Program-made: the position numbers and the translations under genes | Origin: Cognatilysobacter xinjiangensis | GTDB lineage: Bacteria > Pseudomonadota > Gammaproteobacteria > Xanthomonadales > Xanthomonadaceae | Length of the DNA stretch: 64,000 bases | Reading direction: 5' to 3' | Assembly: GCF_014651995.1 (NCBI RefSeq) | Contig: NZ_BMXY01000001.1 | Span: 930,001-994,000 of the forward strand | Shown here: positions 17,903 through 24,841 of the stretch, in pieces | How the letters are laid out: every line of letters begins with the position of its first letter | How positions within the stretch are numbered: the stretch's first letter is position 1 | Notes under the pieces: generated by a model | Seen by the model: the letters and a program-made list of their open reading frames with translations, nothing else | Database searches by the model: none | What the model was told of the DNA's origin: nothing

Positions 17903-20137
17903 TCAGGCGCCGCCGGTGGCGAGCAGGCTGGCGACCGCCGGCTCCAGGCTGGCCAGGCCCGCGGCCCGGCCCATTTCGAGGGCGTCCGTCGCCGGCGCGC
18001 CGTGGTGCCAGCCCTGCTCCAGCGCCACGAGCGCGCCGACCCGGTTGGCGCTCGCGCAATGGATGAGCACGGGGCCACGTCCCTCTGCATGGGCGAGCTC
18101 GTCCGAGAAGCGCTGCACCGTCTCGCGGGTGAGGTCCTGCACGCCGGCCACCGGGATGGCGACGTAGTGCAGGCCCAGGCGTTCGGCCGCTGCGCGCTCG
18201 TCGTACTGGTCGGGCTCGTTGGGAGCGCGCAGGTTGATCACCGTGCGGACCCCGTCGTCCGCCAGCTGCGCGAGCTGTTCGGGGCTTGGCTGGCCACTGC
18301 TGTAGCGGTCCTTCGCGAACGGGCGGATCGTGGTCATGCGTCGGCTCCAGTGGGGGGCGGGGAAGTCGGGTGGCATGGCGTCGTCGGCGCGCCGGGTGAG
18401 TTCGGGATCGAGCACCGCGAGCGCCTGGTGCTGGCTCAGGAACACGCGGCCGCTCAGGTGGTCGAGGAAGTGCGAACGCTGCAGGCGGTCGAGCACCGGG
18501 CCTTTCACCTCGGTGAGGTGCAGCAGGACACCCGCCTGCTGCAGACGCTCGTTGACGACTTCCAGGCTGTCCAGCGCGCTCGCATCGATGTAGTTGACCG
18601 CCGGGCACATCAGCACGACGTGGCGGATCTCCGGGCGGCGGGCGATCTCGTCATACAGCCGGTCCTCGAGATAGCGTGCATTGGCGAAGTAGAGGCTCTC
18701 GTCCACCCGCACCGACAGGACCTGCGGACTGGTCAGCACGGCGTGGCGTTCGACGTTGCGGAAATGCTCGGTGCCCGGGACCTGGCCGACGATCGCGATG
18801 TGCGGCCGGCTGGTGCGCCACAGGTAGAGCAGCAGCGACAGCGCGACGCCCGCCACGATGCCGGCCTCGACGCCCACCGTGAGCACCACGAGGATGGTGG
18901 CCGCCATCGCGGAGAAGTCGCTGCGCGAGTAACGCCAGGTGTGGCGGACCGTGCCGAGGTCGACCAGCGACAGCACCGCGACGACGATCGTCGCCGCCAA
19001 CGCGGCCTGCGGCAGGTTGCGGAACAGCGGCGTGAACAGCAGCGCCACCGTCGCGATGCCGGCGGCGGTGAATACTCCGGCGAGCTGCGTGCGCGCCCCC
19101 GCATCGAAGTTGACGACCGAACGCGCGAAGCCGCCGGTGACCGGGTAGCCGCCGGTCAGCGCGGCCGCGACGTTGGCCGTGCCCAGGCCCACCAGCTCCT
19201 GGTTGGCGTCGATCCGCTCCCGCCGCTTGGCCGCCAGCGTGTGTGCGACCGAGATCGATTCGACGAAGCCCACCAGGCTGATGAGCGACGCCGCCGGTAG
19301 CAGCTGGATCCACAGTGCCATGTCGAACACGGGCACCGAAAGCGGGGGCAGGCCGGCGGGAACGGCACCCACGACGCGCACGCCACTCGCGGCCAGCCCG
19401 CCAAGGCTGACGGCGAGCGTGGTGGCGACGATCGCGACGACCGGCCCGGCCTTGGTCATGAAGTCCGCCGCCCGCGCCGGCAGGCCCGCACGGAGCAGCA
19501 GCGGCTTGAGCCCCTTGCGCACCCAGAACAGGAACGCCGTCGCCAGCACGCCGATGGCCACGGTTGGGCCATTGGCGGACGGCAGGGCGGCCACCAGGCC
19601 CGGCACGATCTCCAGCAGCGTGTCGCCCTCCTGGCGCACCCCGAGGATGTGCTTGAGCTGGCTCGCAGCGATCAGCACCGCGGACGCGGTGATGAACCCC
19701 GAGATCACCGGATGGCTGAGGAACGTGGCGAGAAAGCCGAGGCGCAGCAGCGCCATGCCGAGCAGCACCAGCCCGGAGAGAAGTGCGAGGACCAGCGCCG
19801 CGGCGACATAGTTCGCACTGCCGGTGGCCGCGATGTCGCCCACGGCCGCTGCGGTCATCAGCGACACCACGGCGACGGGCCCGACCGACAGCGTGCGGCT
19901 GGTGCCGAAGGCCGCGTAGGCGACGAGCGGCGCGATGCTCGCGTACAGGCCCACCTGCGGGGGCAGGCCCGCGAGCATCGCGTAGGCGAGGCTCTGCGGG
20001 ATGAGCATCAGCGTGACGATCAGCGCCGCGAACAGGTCCTGACCGAGCGTGGCCCGGTCGTAGCCGTGCAGCCACGCCAGCGCCGGGATCCAGCGCGCGA
20101 GTGGTGCGGCTCGCAAGGATTCCGGGCGCATCGGCAT
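17903..20137 (-). CDS. SulP anion permease-STAS fused to a DUF442 (Blh-type phosphatase/rhodanese-like) domain
   Basis: Inner-membrane protein of 744 residues. Residues about 20-440 form a SulP transporter (LIPQSLAYAMLAGLPPQVGL, GTSRTLSVGPVAVVSL, TGGYPVTGGFARSVVNF) and about 455-570 a cytoplasmic STAS domain (MCPAVNYIDASALDSLEVV). The tail from about 600 is a DUF442/TIGR01244 domain (RYSSGQPSPEQLAQLADDGV) with catalytic loop HCASANRVGAL (Cys694, Arg699). In Xylella-type bigR operons DUF442 is fused to persulfide dioxygenase (Blh); here it rides on the transporter. A sulfite, sulfate or thiosulfate substrate is inferred. ATG 20137 follows GAGGGG, 9 nt after bigR. Confidence 0.87.
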   Translation of the reverse strand: MPMRPESLRAAPLARWIPALAWLHGYDRATLGQDLFAALIVTLMLIPQSLAYAMLAGLPPQVGLYASIAPLVAYAAFGTSRTLSVGPVAVVSLMTAAAVGDIAATGSANYVAAALVLALLSGLVLLGMALLRLGFLATFLSHPVISGFITASAVLIAASQLKHILGVRQEGDTLLEIVPGLVAALPSANGPTVAIGVLATAFLFWVRKGLKPLLLRAGLPARAADFMTKAGPVVAIVATTLAVSLGGLAASGVRVVGAVPAGLPPLSVPVFDMALWIQLLPAASLISLVGFVESISVAHTLAAKRRERIDANQELVGLGTANVAAALTGGYPVTGGFARSVVNFDAGARTQLAGVFTAAGIATVALLFTPLFRNLPQAALAATIVVAVLSLVDLGTVRHTWRYSRSDFSAMAATILVVLTVGVEAGIVAGVALSLLLYLWRTSRPHIAIVGQVPGTEHFRNVERHAVLTSPQVLSVRVDESLYFANARYLEDRLYDEIARRPEIRHVVLMCPAVNYIDASALDSLEVVNERLQQAGVLLHLTEVKGPVLDRLQRSHFLDHLSGRVFLSQHQALAVLDPELTRRADDAMPPDFPAPHWSRRMTTIRPFAKDRYSSGQPSPEQLAQLADDGVRTVINLRAPNEPDQYDERAAAERLGLHYVAIPVAGVQDLTRETVQRFSDELAHAEGRGPVLIHCASANRVGALVALEQGWHHGAPATDALEMGRAAGLASLEPAVASLLATGGA

Positions 20138-20146
20138 CGCCGCCCC

Positions 20147-20485
20147 TCAGTCCTGTGCCGCGCAGTAGGCGGCATACAGGGCATCGAGCACGCCCATCGC
20201 CGGACCTTTGGCGAGCGAGTAGTGGATCGTCTGCGACTCACGCCGCGTGGTGACGAGTTCCATCTCCCGCAGCACGGCCAGGTGCTGCGAGAGGGCGGAC
20301 ATGCTCAGGCCGGTGATGGGCTGCAGCTCCCCGACGGAGCGTTCACCCTCCACCAGCTGGCAGAGCACCAGCAGGCGCGCCGGATGCGCCAGCGCCTTGA
20401 GCAGTGCGGCTGCTTCGTCGGCATGCCGCGCCATCTGCTCGGGCGACGGCATGGGACGGGCGATCTTCTTCGATGAACGTGGCAT
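20147..20485 (-). CDS. bigR: BigR/SqrR-like ArsR-family persulfide-sensing repressor
   Basis: Winged-helix repressor of 112 residues. The recognition helix region reads SMSALSQHLAVLREMELVTT and the wing RRESQTIHYSL. Two cysteines, Cys42 (LLVLCQLVEG) and Cys108 (YAAYCAAQD), fall at exactly the positions of the redox pair in Xylella fastidiosa BigR, which forms a disulfide or persulfide bridge and releases DNA. No ArsR-type metal-binding CxC is seen. It is the first gene of the minus-strand sulfur operon and diverges from a second persulfide dioxygenase gene; palindromes lie in the 87-nt gap. Confidence 0.9.
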   Translation of the reverse strand: MPRSSKKIARPMPSPEQMARHADEAAALLKALAHPARLLVLCQLVEGERSVGELQPITGLSMSALSQHLAVLREMELVTTRRESQTIHYSLAKGPAMGVLDALYAAYCAAQD

Positions 20486-20491
20486 GGCGGT

Positions 20492-20550
20492 CTTAGTTTA
20501 GTAAGCGCTTGACAAGGTGGCGTGACGGATCTAATTTAGCGGCATCTAAA
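20492..20550 (+). promoter_or_regulatory. Divergent bigR control region: promoter overlapped by operator-like palindromes
   Basis: On the plus strand TTGACA (20509-20514), a 17-nt spacer and TAATTT (20532-20537) form a near-consensus sigma-70 promoter for the persulfide dioxygenase gene. The -10 box sits in the palindrome CTAATTTAG (20531-20539), which continues into TTTAG-N6-CTAAA (20535-20550). A second inverted repeat, CTTA-N6-TAAG (20492-20505), lies on the bigR side of the -35 box. AT-rich palindromes over promoter elements are what a BigR-type repressor would bind. Confidence 0.72.
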
Positions 20551-20572
20551 GTGCAGCGCAAGGAGCTGTCCT

Positions 20573-21445
20573 ATGAATCCGCAGGTCCAGAGCTTCTACG
20601 ACCCCGCGACGTTCACGTTCACCTACGTGGTCTATGACCGCGACGGCGGGCGCGCCGCGATCGTCGACCCGGTGCTCGACTACGATCCCGCAGCGGCCCG
20701 CGTCTCGACGGCGTCGGCGGATCGCGTGCTCGCCTTCGTGCGCGAGCGCGCGCTCACGGTGGACTGGATCCTCGAAACGCACGCCCATGCCGACCACCTC
20801 ACCGCCGCCGCGCACCTCAAGCGCGCGACTGGCGCGAAGGTCGCCATCGGCCGTGGCATCACCCAGGTGCAGGAGCGTTTCAAGGCGCTGTTCGGCCTCG
20901 AGCCGGAATTCGCCACCGACGGCCGCCAGTTCGATCACCTGTTCGTCGACGGCGACACCTTCCGCATCGGCGACCTCGAGGCGCGTGCCATCGCGACCCC
21001 CGGGCACACCGATGACAGCCTGACGTATCTCGTCGGCGACGCGGCATTCGTGGGCGATACCGTGTTCGCACCGGAAACCGGGACCGCACGCGCCGATTTC
21101 CCCGGAGGCGACGCGCGCAAGCTGTACCGGTCGATCCGCAGCCTGTTCGACCTGCCGGCCGACACCCGCCTGTTCCTGTGCCACGACTACCCGCCGGCCG
21201 AGCGCGAAGCACGCGCGCAGAGTTCGCTGGATGAGCAGAAGCAGCGCAACGTGCACGTCGGCGGCGGGGCGGACGAGGAGGCGTTCGTGAAGATGAGGAC
21301 CGAACGCGATGCCGGGCTGCCGGCCCCCAAGCTGATCCTGCCCGCATTGCAGGTCAATATCCGCGCGGGCGAACTGCCGCCGCCGGAGCCGAACGGCATC
21401 CGCTACCTGCGGCTGCCCCTGAACCAGCTGGGAGGCGGGGCATGA
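20573..21445 (+). CDS. Second persulfide dioxygenase-like MBL-fold hydrolase
   Basis: Protein of 290 residues of the Blh/PDO type. Its metal site is ETHAHADH (His70, His72, Asp74, His75), with ATPGHTDDSLTY, the Asp-bearing FVGDTVFAPETGTARADF and LCHDYPP. The C-terminal extension (RNVHVGGGADEEAFVKMRTE, then APKLILPALQVNIR) is characteristic of bacterial Blh/CstB-like PDOs rather than ETHE1. A good AGGAG precedes ATG 20573. It lacks the DUF442 domain that Xylella Blh carries in the same chain; DUF442 is found instead in two neighbouring genes. Predicted role: oxidation of persulfide to sulfite in sulfide detoxification. Confidence 0.88.
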   Translation: MNPQVQSFYDPATFTFTYVVYDRDGGRAAIVDPVLDYDPAAARVSTASADRVLAFVRERALTVDWILETHAHADHLTAAAHLKRATGAKVAIGRGITQVQERFKALFGLEPEFATDGRQFDHLFVDGDTFRIGDLEARAIATPGHTDDSLTYLVGDAAFVGDTVFAPETGTARADFPGGDARKLYRSIRSLFDLPADTRLFLCHDYPPAEREARAQSSLDEQKQRNVHVGGGADEEAFVKMRTERDAGLPAPKLILPALQVNIRAGELPPPEPNGIRYLRLPLNQLGGGA

Positions 21446-21858
21446 GCACGTGGATAATGGCCCTGGCCGGCGGCGTGCTGATCGGCCTGTCGGCGACGCT
21501 GCTGCTGTGGCTCAACGGGAGGGTGGCCGGCGTGAGCGGCATCCTCAACGGGGTGCTGTTCCCCAAGGCAGGGGATGTCTCGTGGCGGGCGATGTTCCTG
21601 CTGGGGCTGATCGCGGCGGCGGGCGCCTACATGGCGCTCGTGCCGGGTGCACCGCTGCCGCGGACCGACTACTCCCGCGTCGCGCTGGTGATCGCCGGGG
21701 TGCTCGTCGGCTTCGGCACGCGGATGGGCAACGGCTGCACGAGCGGCCATGGCGTCTGCGGCCTGGGGCGGCTGTCGATGCGTTCGCTGGCGGCCGTGCT
21801 GACCTTCATGGCCACCGCCATCGCGACCACGTTCGTGGTCCGCCACCTCTGGAGCTGA
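21442..21858 (+). CDS. YeeE/YedE-family membrane protein, first half
   Basis: Inner-membrane protein of 138 residues with about four helices. The family signature is clear: LSATLLLWLNGRVAGVSGIL near the start, and GFGTRMGNGCTSGHGVCGLG, which carries the conserved cysteines. YeeE/YedE (PmpA/PmpB-type) proteins move sulfur-containing anions such as thiosulfate or persulfidic species. The start overlaps the persulfide dioxygenase stop (ATGA). Together with the next gene it corresponds to the two halves of full-length YeeE, as in other bigR operons. Confidence 0.88.
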   Translation: MSTWIMALAGGVLIGLSATLLLWLNGRVAGVSGILNGVLFPKAGDVSWRAMFLLGLIAAAGAYMALVPGAPLPRTDYSRVALVIAGVLVGFGTRMGNGCTSGHGVCGLGRLSMRSLAAVLTFMATAIATTFVVRHLWS

Positions 21859-21860
21859 CG

Positions 21861-22277
21861 ATGAAGAAGTTCTCGCTTGCCGCCCTGTTCTCGGGTGCGC
21901 TGTTCGGCCTGGGCCTGGCGATGTCGGGCATGACCGACCCGCGTCGCGTGCTCGGCTTCCTGGACCTGTTCGGCGACTTCGACCCGACGCTGATGTTCGT
22001 GCTCGGTGGCGCGGTGGCGACCACCACGCTGCTGTTCCGTTTCGTGCTGCGTCGCGGCAGCCCGGTGCTCGCCGATACGTTCCAGCTGTCGAGCCTGAAG
22101 CACGTCGACCGCAAGCTGCTCGCGGGCGCCGCCCTTTTCGGGATCGGCTGGGGCATCGCAGGTTACTGCCCGGGCCCCGCGCTCGCGGGCCTCGGGATCG
22201 GCTCGGTCGAAGCACTATGGTTCATTCCGGCAATGCTCGCCGGCATCCTGTTGCACCGTGTCGTCAATCGCGCCTGA
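21861..22277 (+). CDS. YeeE/YedE-family membrane protein, second half (DUF6691 type)
   Basis: Inner-membrane protein of 138 residues, with helices near residues 7-24, 44-61, 86-104 and 115-135. Diagnostic stretches are GLGLAMSGMTDPRRVLGFLD and GWGIAGYCPGPALAGLG, the second with the conserved Cys of the permease path. It starts 2 nt after its partner and has the same length, so the pair likely forms one transporter. Direction of transport and substrate are not readable; position between a persulfide dioxygenase and a DUF442 lipoprotein points to sulfane-sulfur or sulfite handling. Confidence 0.87.
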   Translation: MKKFSLAALFSGALFGLGLAMSGMTDPRRVLGFLDLFGDFDPTLMFVLGGAVATTTLLFRFVLRRGSPVLADTFQLSSLKHVDRKLLAGAALFGIGWGIAGYCPGPALAGLGIGSVEALWFIPAMLAGILLHRVVNRA

Positions 22278-22287
22278 GGAGCACGCC

Positions 22288-22812
22288 ATGAAGCTCATCG
22301 CACCTCTCGTTCTCACCGCAGCACTTGCAGGCGGCTGCGCCACCACGGCTGCGCCGGCACCATTGCCGGCGATCGCCGACGCGGTCGCACCCGTCCCTGG
22401 CATCGTGTCCGCGGGACGTCTGCAGCCGGGTGACATCGCTCGCGTGCGCGAGGCGGGCATCCGCCATGTGATCGACCTCACCCCCGATGCCGAGACGCCG
22501 GACTTCGACGAAGCCGCTGCCGTGCGCGCCGCGGGCCTAGGGTATTCGAACCTGCCGCTGCGCGGTCCCATGGACCTCACCCGCGAAAACGCGCTGGCAT
22601 TCGACGCGCTCGTTCGGGGTGCCCCGAGGCCGGTTCTAGTGCACTGCGCCAGCGGCAATCGCGTCGGCGCCATGGCCGCACTCCGGGCCGTCTGGGTCGA
22701 GGGCAAGCCCGTGGAGGAGGCGATCGCCATCGGCAAGGCCTGGGGGCTGAGGGGGCTCGAGGCGGAGGTGCGGCGCAGGATCGAGTCCGGTACCCCGCAG
22801 TCGGAGACCTAA
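22288..22812 (+). CDS. DUF442 (TIGR01244) phosphatase/rhodanese-like lipoprotein
   Basis: Protein of 174 residues with a lipoprotein signal (ALAGGC, Cys17), so it should act on the periplasmic side. The domain opens with VSAGRLQPGDIARVREAGI and has the catalytic loop HCASGNRVGA with Cys120 and Arg125 (a C-x4-R motif as in DUF442/rhodanese-like proteins). It is a paralogue of the domain fused to the SulP transporter in the divergent operon, with nearly the same loop. GAGGAG precedes ATG 22288. A role as periplasmic sulfurtransferase is inferred; phosphatase activity is an alternative. Confidence 0.82.
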   Translation: MKLIAPLVLTAALAGGCATTAAPAPLPAIADAVAPVPGIVSAGRLQPGDIARVREAGIRHVIDLTPDAETPDFDEAAAVRAAGLGYSNLPLRGPMDLTRENALAFDALVRGAPRPVLVHCASGNRVGAMAALRAVWVEGKPVEEAIAIGKAWGLRGLEAEVRRRIESGTPQSET

Positions 22813-22851
22813 GCTCCGCTGGCCATTGACGAAAACGTGCGAGAGGCCGAC

Positions 22852-24102
22852 ATGGAGTCAGTGAAGACGGCACCCGTGCTGGGGCTTCGCGAGAATGCCG
22901 GCCAGTTCGCCCTGCTCATGCTCGTCAACGCCTTCGTGGGCGCCATGGTGGGCCTGGAGCGGAGCATTCTGCCCGCGATCGCCGAGCAGGATTTCGGGCT
23001 CGTCGCACGCACGGCGATGCTGTCCTTCATCGTCGCGTTTGGCATTTCGAAGGCGCTGACCAACTACGTCGCCGGCCGGCTCTCGGACCGGTACGGGCGC
23101 AAGCTCGTTCTGGTGGCCGGATGGGCCGTCGCGGCTCCGGTGCCGTTCCTGCTCATGTGGGCACCGGACTGGAACTGGGTGCTCGCGGCCAACATGTTGC
23201 TAGGGGTGAGCCAGGGGCTGACCTGGTCGACCACCGTGATCATGAAGATCGATCTCGTCGGCCACCGGCAGCGCGGCCTCGCCATGGGGCTCAACGAGTT
23301 CGCCGGCTATTTCGCTGTGGCCATGAGCGCGCTCGCGACCGGCTGGGTCGCGGCTCGCTACGGTTTGCGCCCCGAGCCGTTCTACCTCGGCATCGGGTAC
23401 GTGGTCATCGGATCGGTGCTGTCGGTGTTCGCGGTGCGCGAGACGCTGCATTTCGTACATCACGAAACACACAGCGTGGCAGGCCCAGTCGAGCCCCTTA
23501 ACCAACGCGAGCTGTTCTGGAAGGTGAGCGTAGGCGACCGCAACCTGTCGAGCGTCAGCCAGGCCGGTCTCGTCAACAACCTCAACGACGGCATGGCCTG
23601 GGGCCTGTTTCCGCTCGTCTACGCAGCGGCAGGCGCGAGCATCGCTGAAATCGGCATGCTGGCGGCGCTGTACCCGGCCGTCTGGGGTTTGGGACAGATC
23701 GTGACCGGCGCGCTTTCGGACGTGTGGGGCCGGAAGCGGCTGATCGTTGGCGGAATGTGGGTGCAGGCGGCCGGCATTGCCGTCACCGGCCACGCGGGCG
23801 AGCTCATGGGCTTTGCCATCGGCGCCATCCTGCTTGGGGCAGGCACGGCCATGGTGTATCCGACGCTGCTAGCGGCCATCGGCGATGTCGCGCGGCCGGA
23901 TTGGCGGGCGTCCGCCGTGGGAATCTATCGCCTCTGGCGCGACCTTGGGTATGCAGTGGGTGCGGTGCTCGCCGGACTGCTAGCCGACTTCTACGGATTG
24001 GGCTCTGCGGTCTACGTTATCGCCGGAGTGACCGTCCTCTCCGGAACGCTCGCCGCATGGCGCATGTCCGAGACGCGTATCGCGGCAACAAACGCGGGCT
24101 AA
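22852..24102 (+). CDS. Major facilitator superfamily transporter
   Basis: Twelve-helix inner-membrane transporter of 416 residues. Motif A appears twice, once per half (GRLSDRYGRKLVLVAG and GALSDVWGRKRLIVGG), and helix 4 carries GVSQGLTWSTTVIMKIDLVG. ATG 22852 is chosen because GAGAGG precedes it at good spacing; a GTG at 22837 is the alternative. It begins 39 nt after the DUF442 lipoprotein gene in the same direction and may be part of that operon. Substrate unknown; an exporter of a sulfur anion would fit the place but is only a guess. Confidence 0.85.
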   Translation: MESVKTAPVLGLRENAGQFALLMLVNAFVGAMVGLERSILPAIAEQDFGLVARTAMLSFIVAFGISKALTNYVAGRLSDRYGRKLVLVAGWAVAAPVPFLLMWAPDWNWVLAANMLLGVSQGLTWSTTVIMKIDLVGHRQRGLAMGLNEFAGYFAVAMSALATGWVAARYGLRPEPFYLGIGYVVIGSVLSVFAVRETLHFVHHETHSVAGPVEPLNQRELFWKVSVGDRNLSSVSQAGLVNNLNDGMAWGLFPLVYAAAGASIAEIGMLAALYPAVWGLGQIVTGALSDVWGRKRLIVGGMWVQAAGIAVTGHAGELMGFAIGAILLGAGTAMVYPTLLAAIGDVARPDWRASAVGIYRLWRDLGYAVGAVLAGLLADFYGLGSAVYVIAGVTVLSGTLAAWRMSETRIAATNAG

Positions 24103-24171
24103 CTGATTGACCGGCGACGGCCGGTCTAGGCCAGGCGCTGTGGGCTCCATGGAAGGATGGGCACCACCGGA

Positions 24172-24197
24172 CGTCCGCTATTGGCCGAAAGCGGACG
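24172..24197. repeat. Short palindrome, CGTCCGCT / AGCGGACG
   Basis: Perfect 8-bp arms around a 10-nt loop (ATTGGCCGAA). A stronger version of the same palindrome occurs at 24768-24794, and a half copy (AAGCGGACA) lies at about 7361. This suggests a dispersed intergenic palindrome family. Confidence 0.5.
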
Positions 24198-24316
24198 CTG
24201 GCTGACGAGCCCACGATCTCTCCCCAGTGAAGTCCGTAGAAGGTATGAGGGACATATTCCGGGTCACGGCAATGCCAATTGGCCCGCCAAACGGGCGTCT
24301 CATGTGTGCTTGCGAC

Positions 24317-24350
24317 AATTACACCTGCTGGGTGTAATTGGGGTGTAATT
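24317..24350. repeat. Three copies of a 9-mer, GGTGTAATT
   Basis: AATTACACC (inverted copy, 24317-24325), GGTGTAATT (24331-24339) and GGTGTAATT again (24342-24350) lie within 34 bp in the most AT-rich part of the gap. The first two form a palindrome and the last two a direct repeat at 11-bp period, about one helical turn. This is the layout of a cooperative binding site or a small iteron set. Confidence 0.6.
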
Positions 24351-24679
24351 ACCCGCGACGAACGGAACTCGACCGTTATGCGTGCCGCCGCTAATCCCTA
24401 GTCACGTTGTTTTGGGCCTGAGCGTGCTTGCATCGGTCGCGCTCAGCCTTCAATGAGCATGCGTCCGGCCGGGCGGCCGCCGCCTGAGCGCCTTGGCAAC
24501 AGGGTGCCGGAGCGGCGTATGGCCCAGCGCCACGCGCAAGCCGCCCGCGTGACACCACGACCCTGAACATTGCATGGAAGCCCTCGTGGGTGGGAAACGC
24601 CTGGTCCGGACACCTCGGGGCCGTAGACCCAGATCCATCGACCGTCCCTAAGCGCGTTGCGCTAGGTAGCCATGGAGTC

Positions 24680-24706
24680 ACCTTGGCCCGCGGCCGGGGC
24701 CAAGGT
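24680..24706. repeat. Inverted repeat, ACCTTGGCCC / GGGCCAAGGT
   Basis: Perfect 10-bp arms with a 7-nt loop (GCGGCCG). It lies downstream of the integrase gene on its own strand and could form an mRNA hairpin; there is no T tract. Confidence 0.5.
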
Positions 24707-24767
24707 GTGGGTGGCGGTCCTGCGCCGCAGCGTGCTGGCGGGCTGACGCGTCACCGATTGCGTCGGT

Positions 24768-24794
24768 GCGTCCGCTTCAATCCGAAGCGGACGC
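24768..24794. repeat. Strong palindrome, GCGTCCGCTTC / GAAGCGGACGC
   Basis: Perfect 11-bp arms with a 5-nt loop (AATCC), 47 nt downstream of the integrase stop. It repeats the core of the palindrome at 24172-24197. It may serve as a transcription terminator for the integrase gene or be a dispersed repeat unit. Confidence 0.6.
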
Positions 24795-24841
24795 GCCGCT
24801 CGTCGCAGACGGGCAGGGTGTCGTGCTGTCGCCGAGACCGA

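Larger units (their letters stand above)
24103..24841. other. 739-bp gene-poor gap with palindromes, left side of the integrase island
   Basis: No convincing gene is seen between the MFS gene and the convergent integrase gene. The first bases form a weak hairpin (GACCGGC / GCCGGTC at 24109-24126) that may end the MFS transcript. The rest holds the palindromes and repeats listed separately. A minus-strand open frame at 24391-24681 looks like low-information sequence; it recalls, from memory only, non-genic DNA I associate with integrases. Confidence 0.6.

Noticed and set aside
24317-24350. CRISPR array or plasmid origin at the GGTGTAATT repeats
   Set aside because: Only three 9-mers at a one-helical-turn period with no spacers, no cas genes and no replication initiator gene nearby.
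24391-24681. A 96-codon minus-strand frame in the gap next to the integrase gene
   Set aside because: No ribosome site, no domain, and odd composition. It may be a piece of a repeated non-coding sequence found near integrases, but I cannot confirm that from the sequence.
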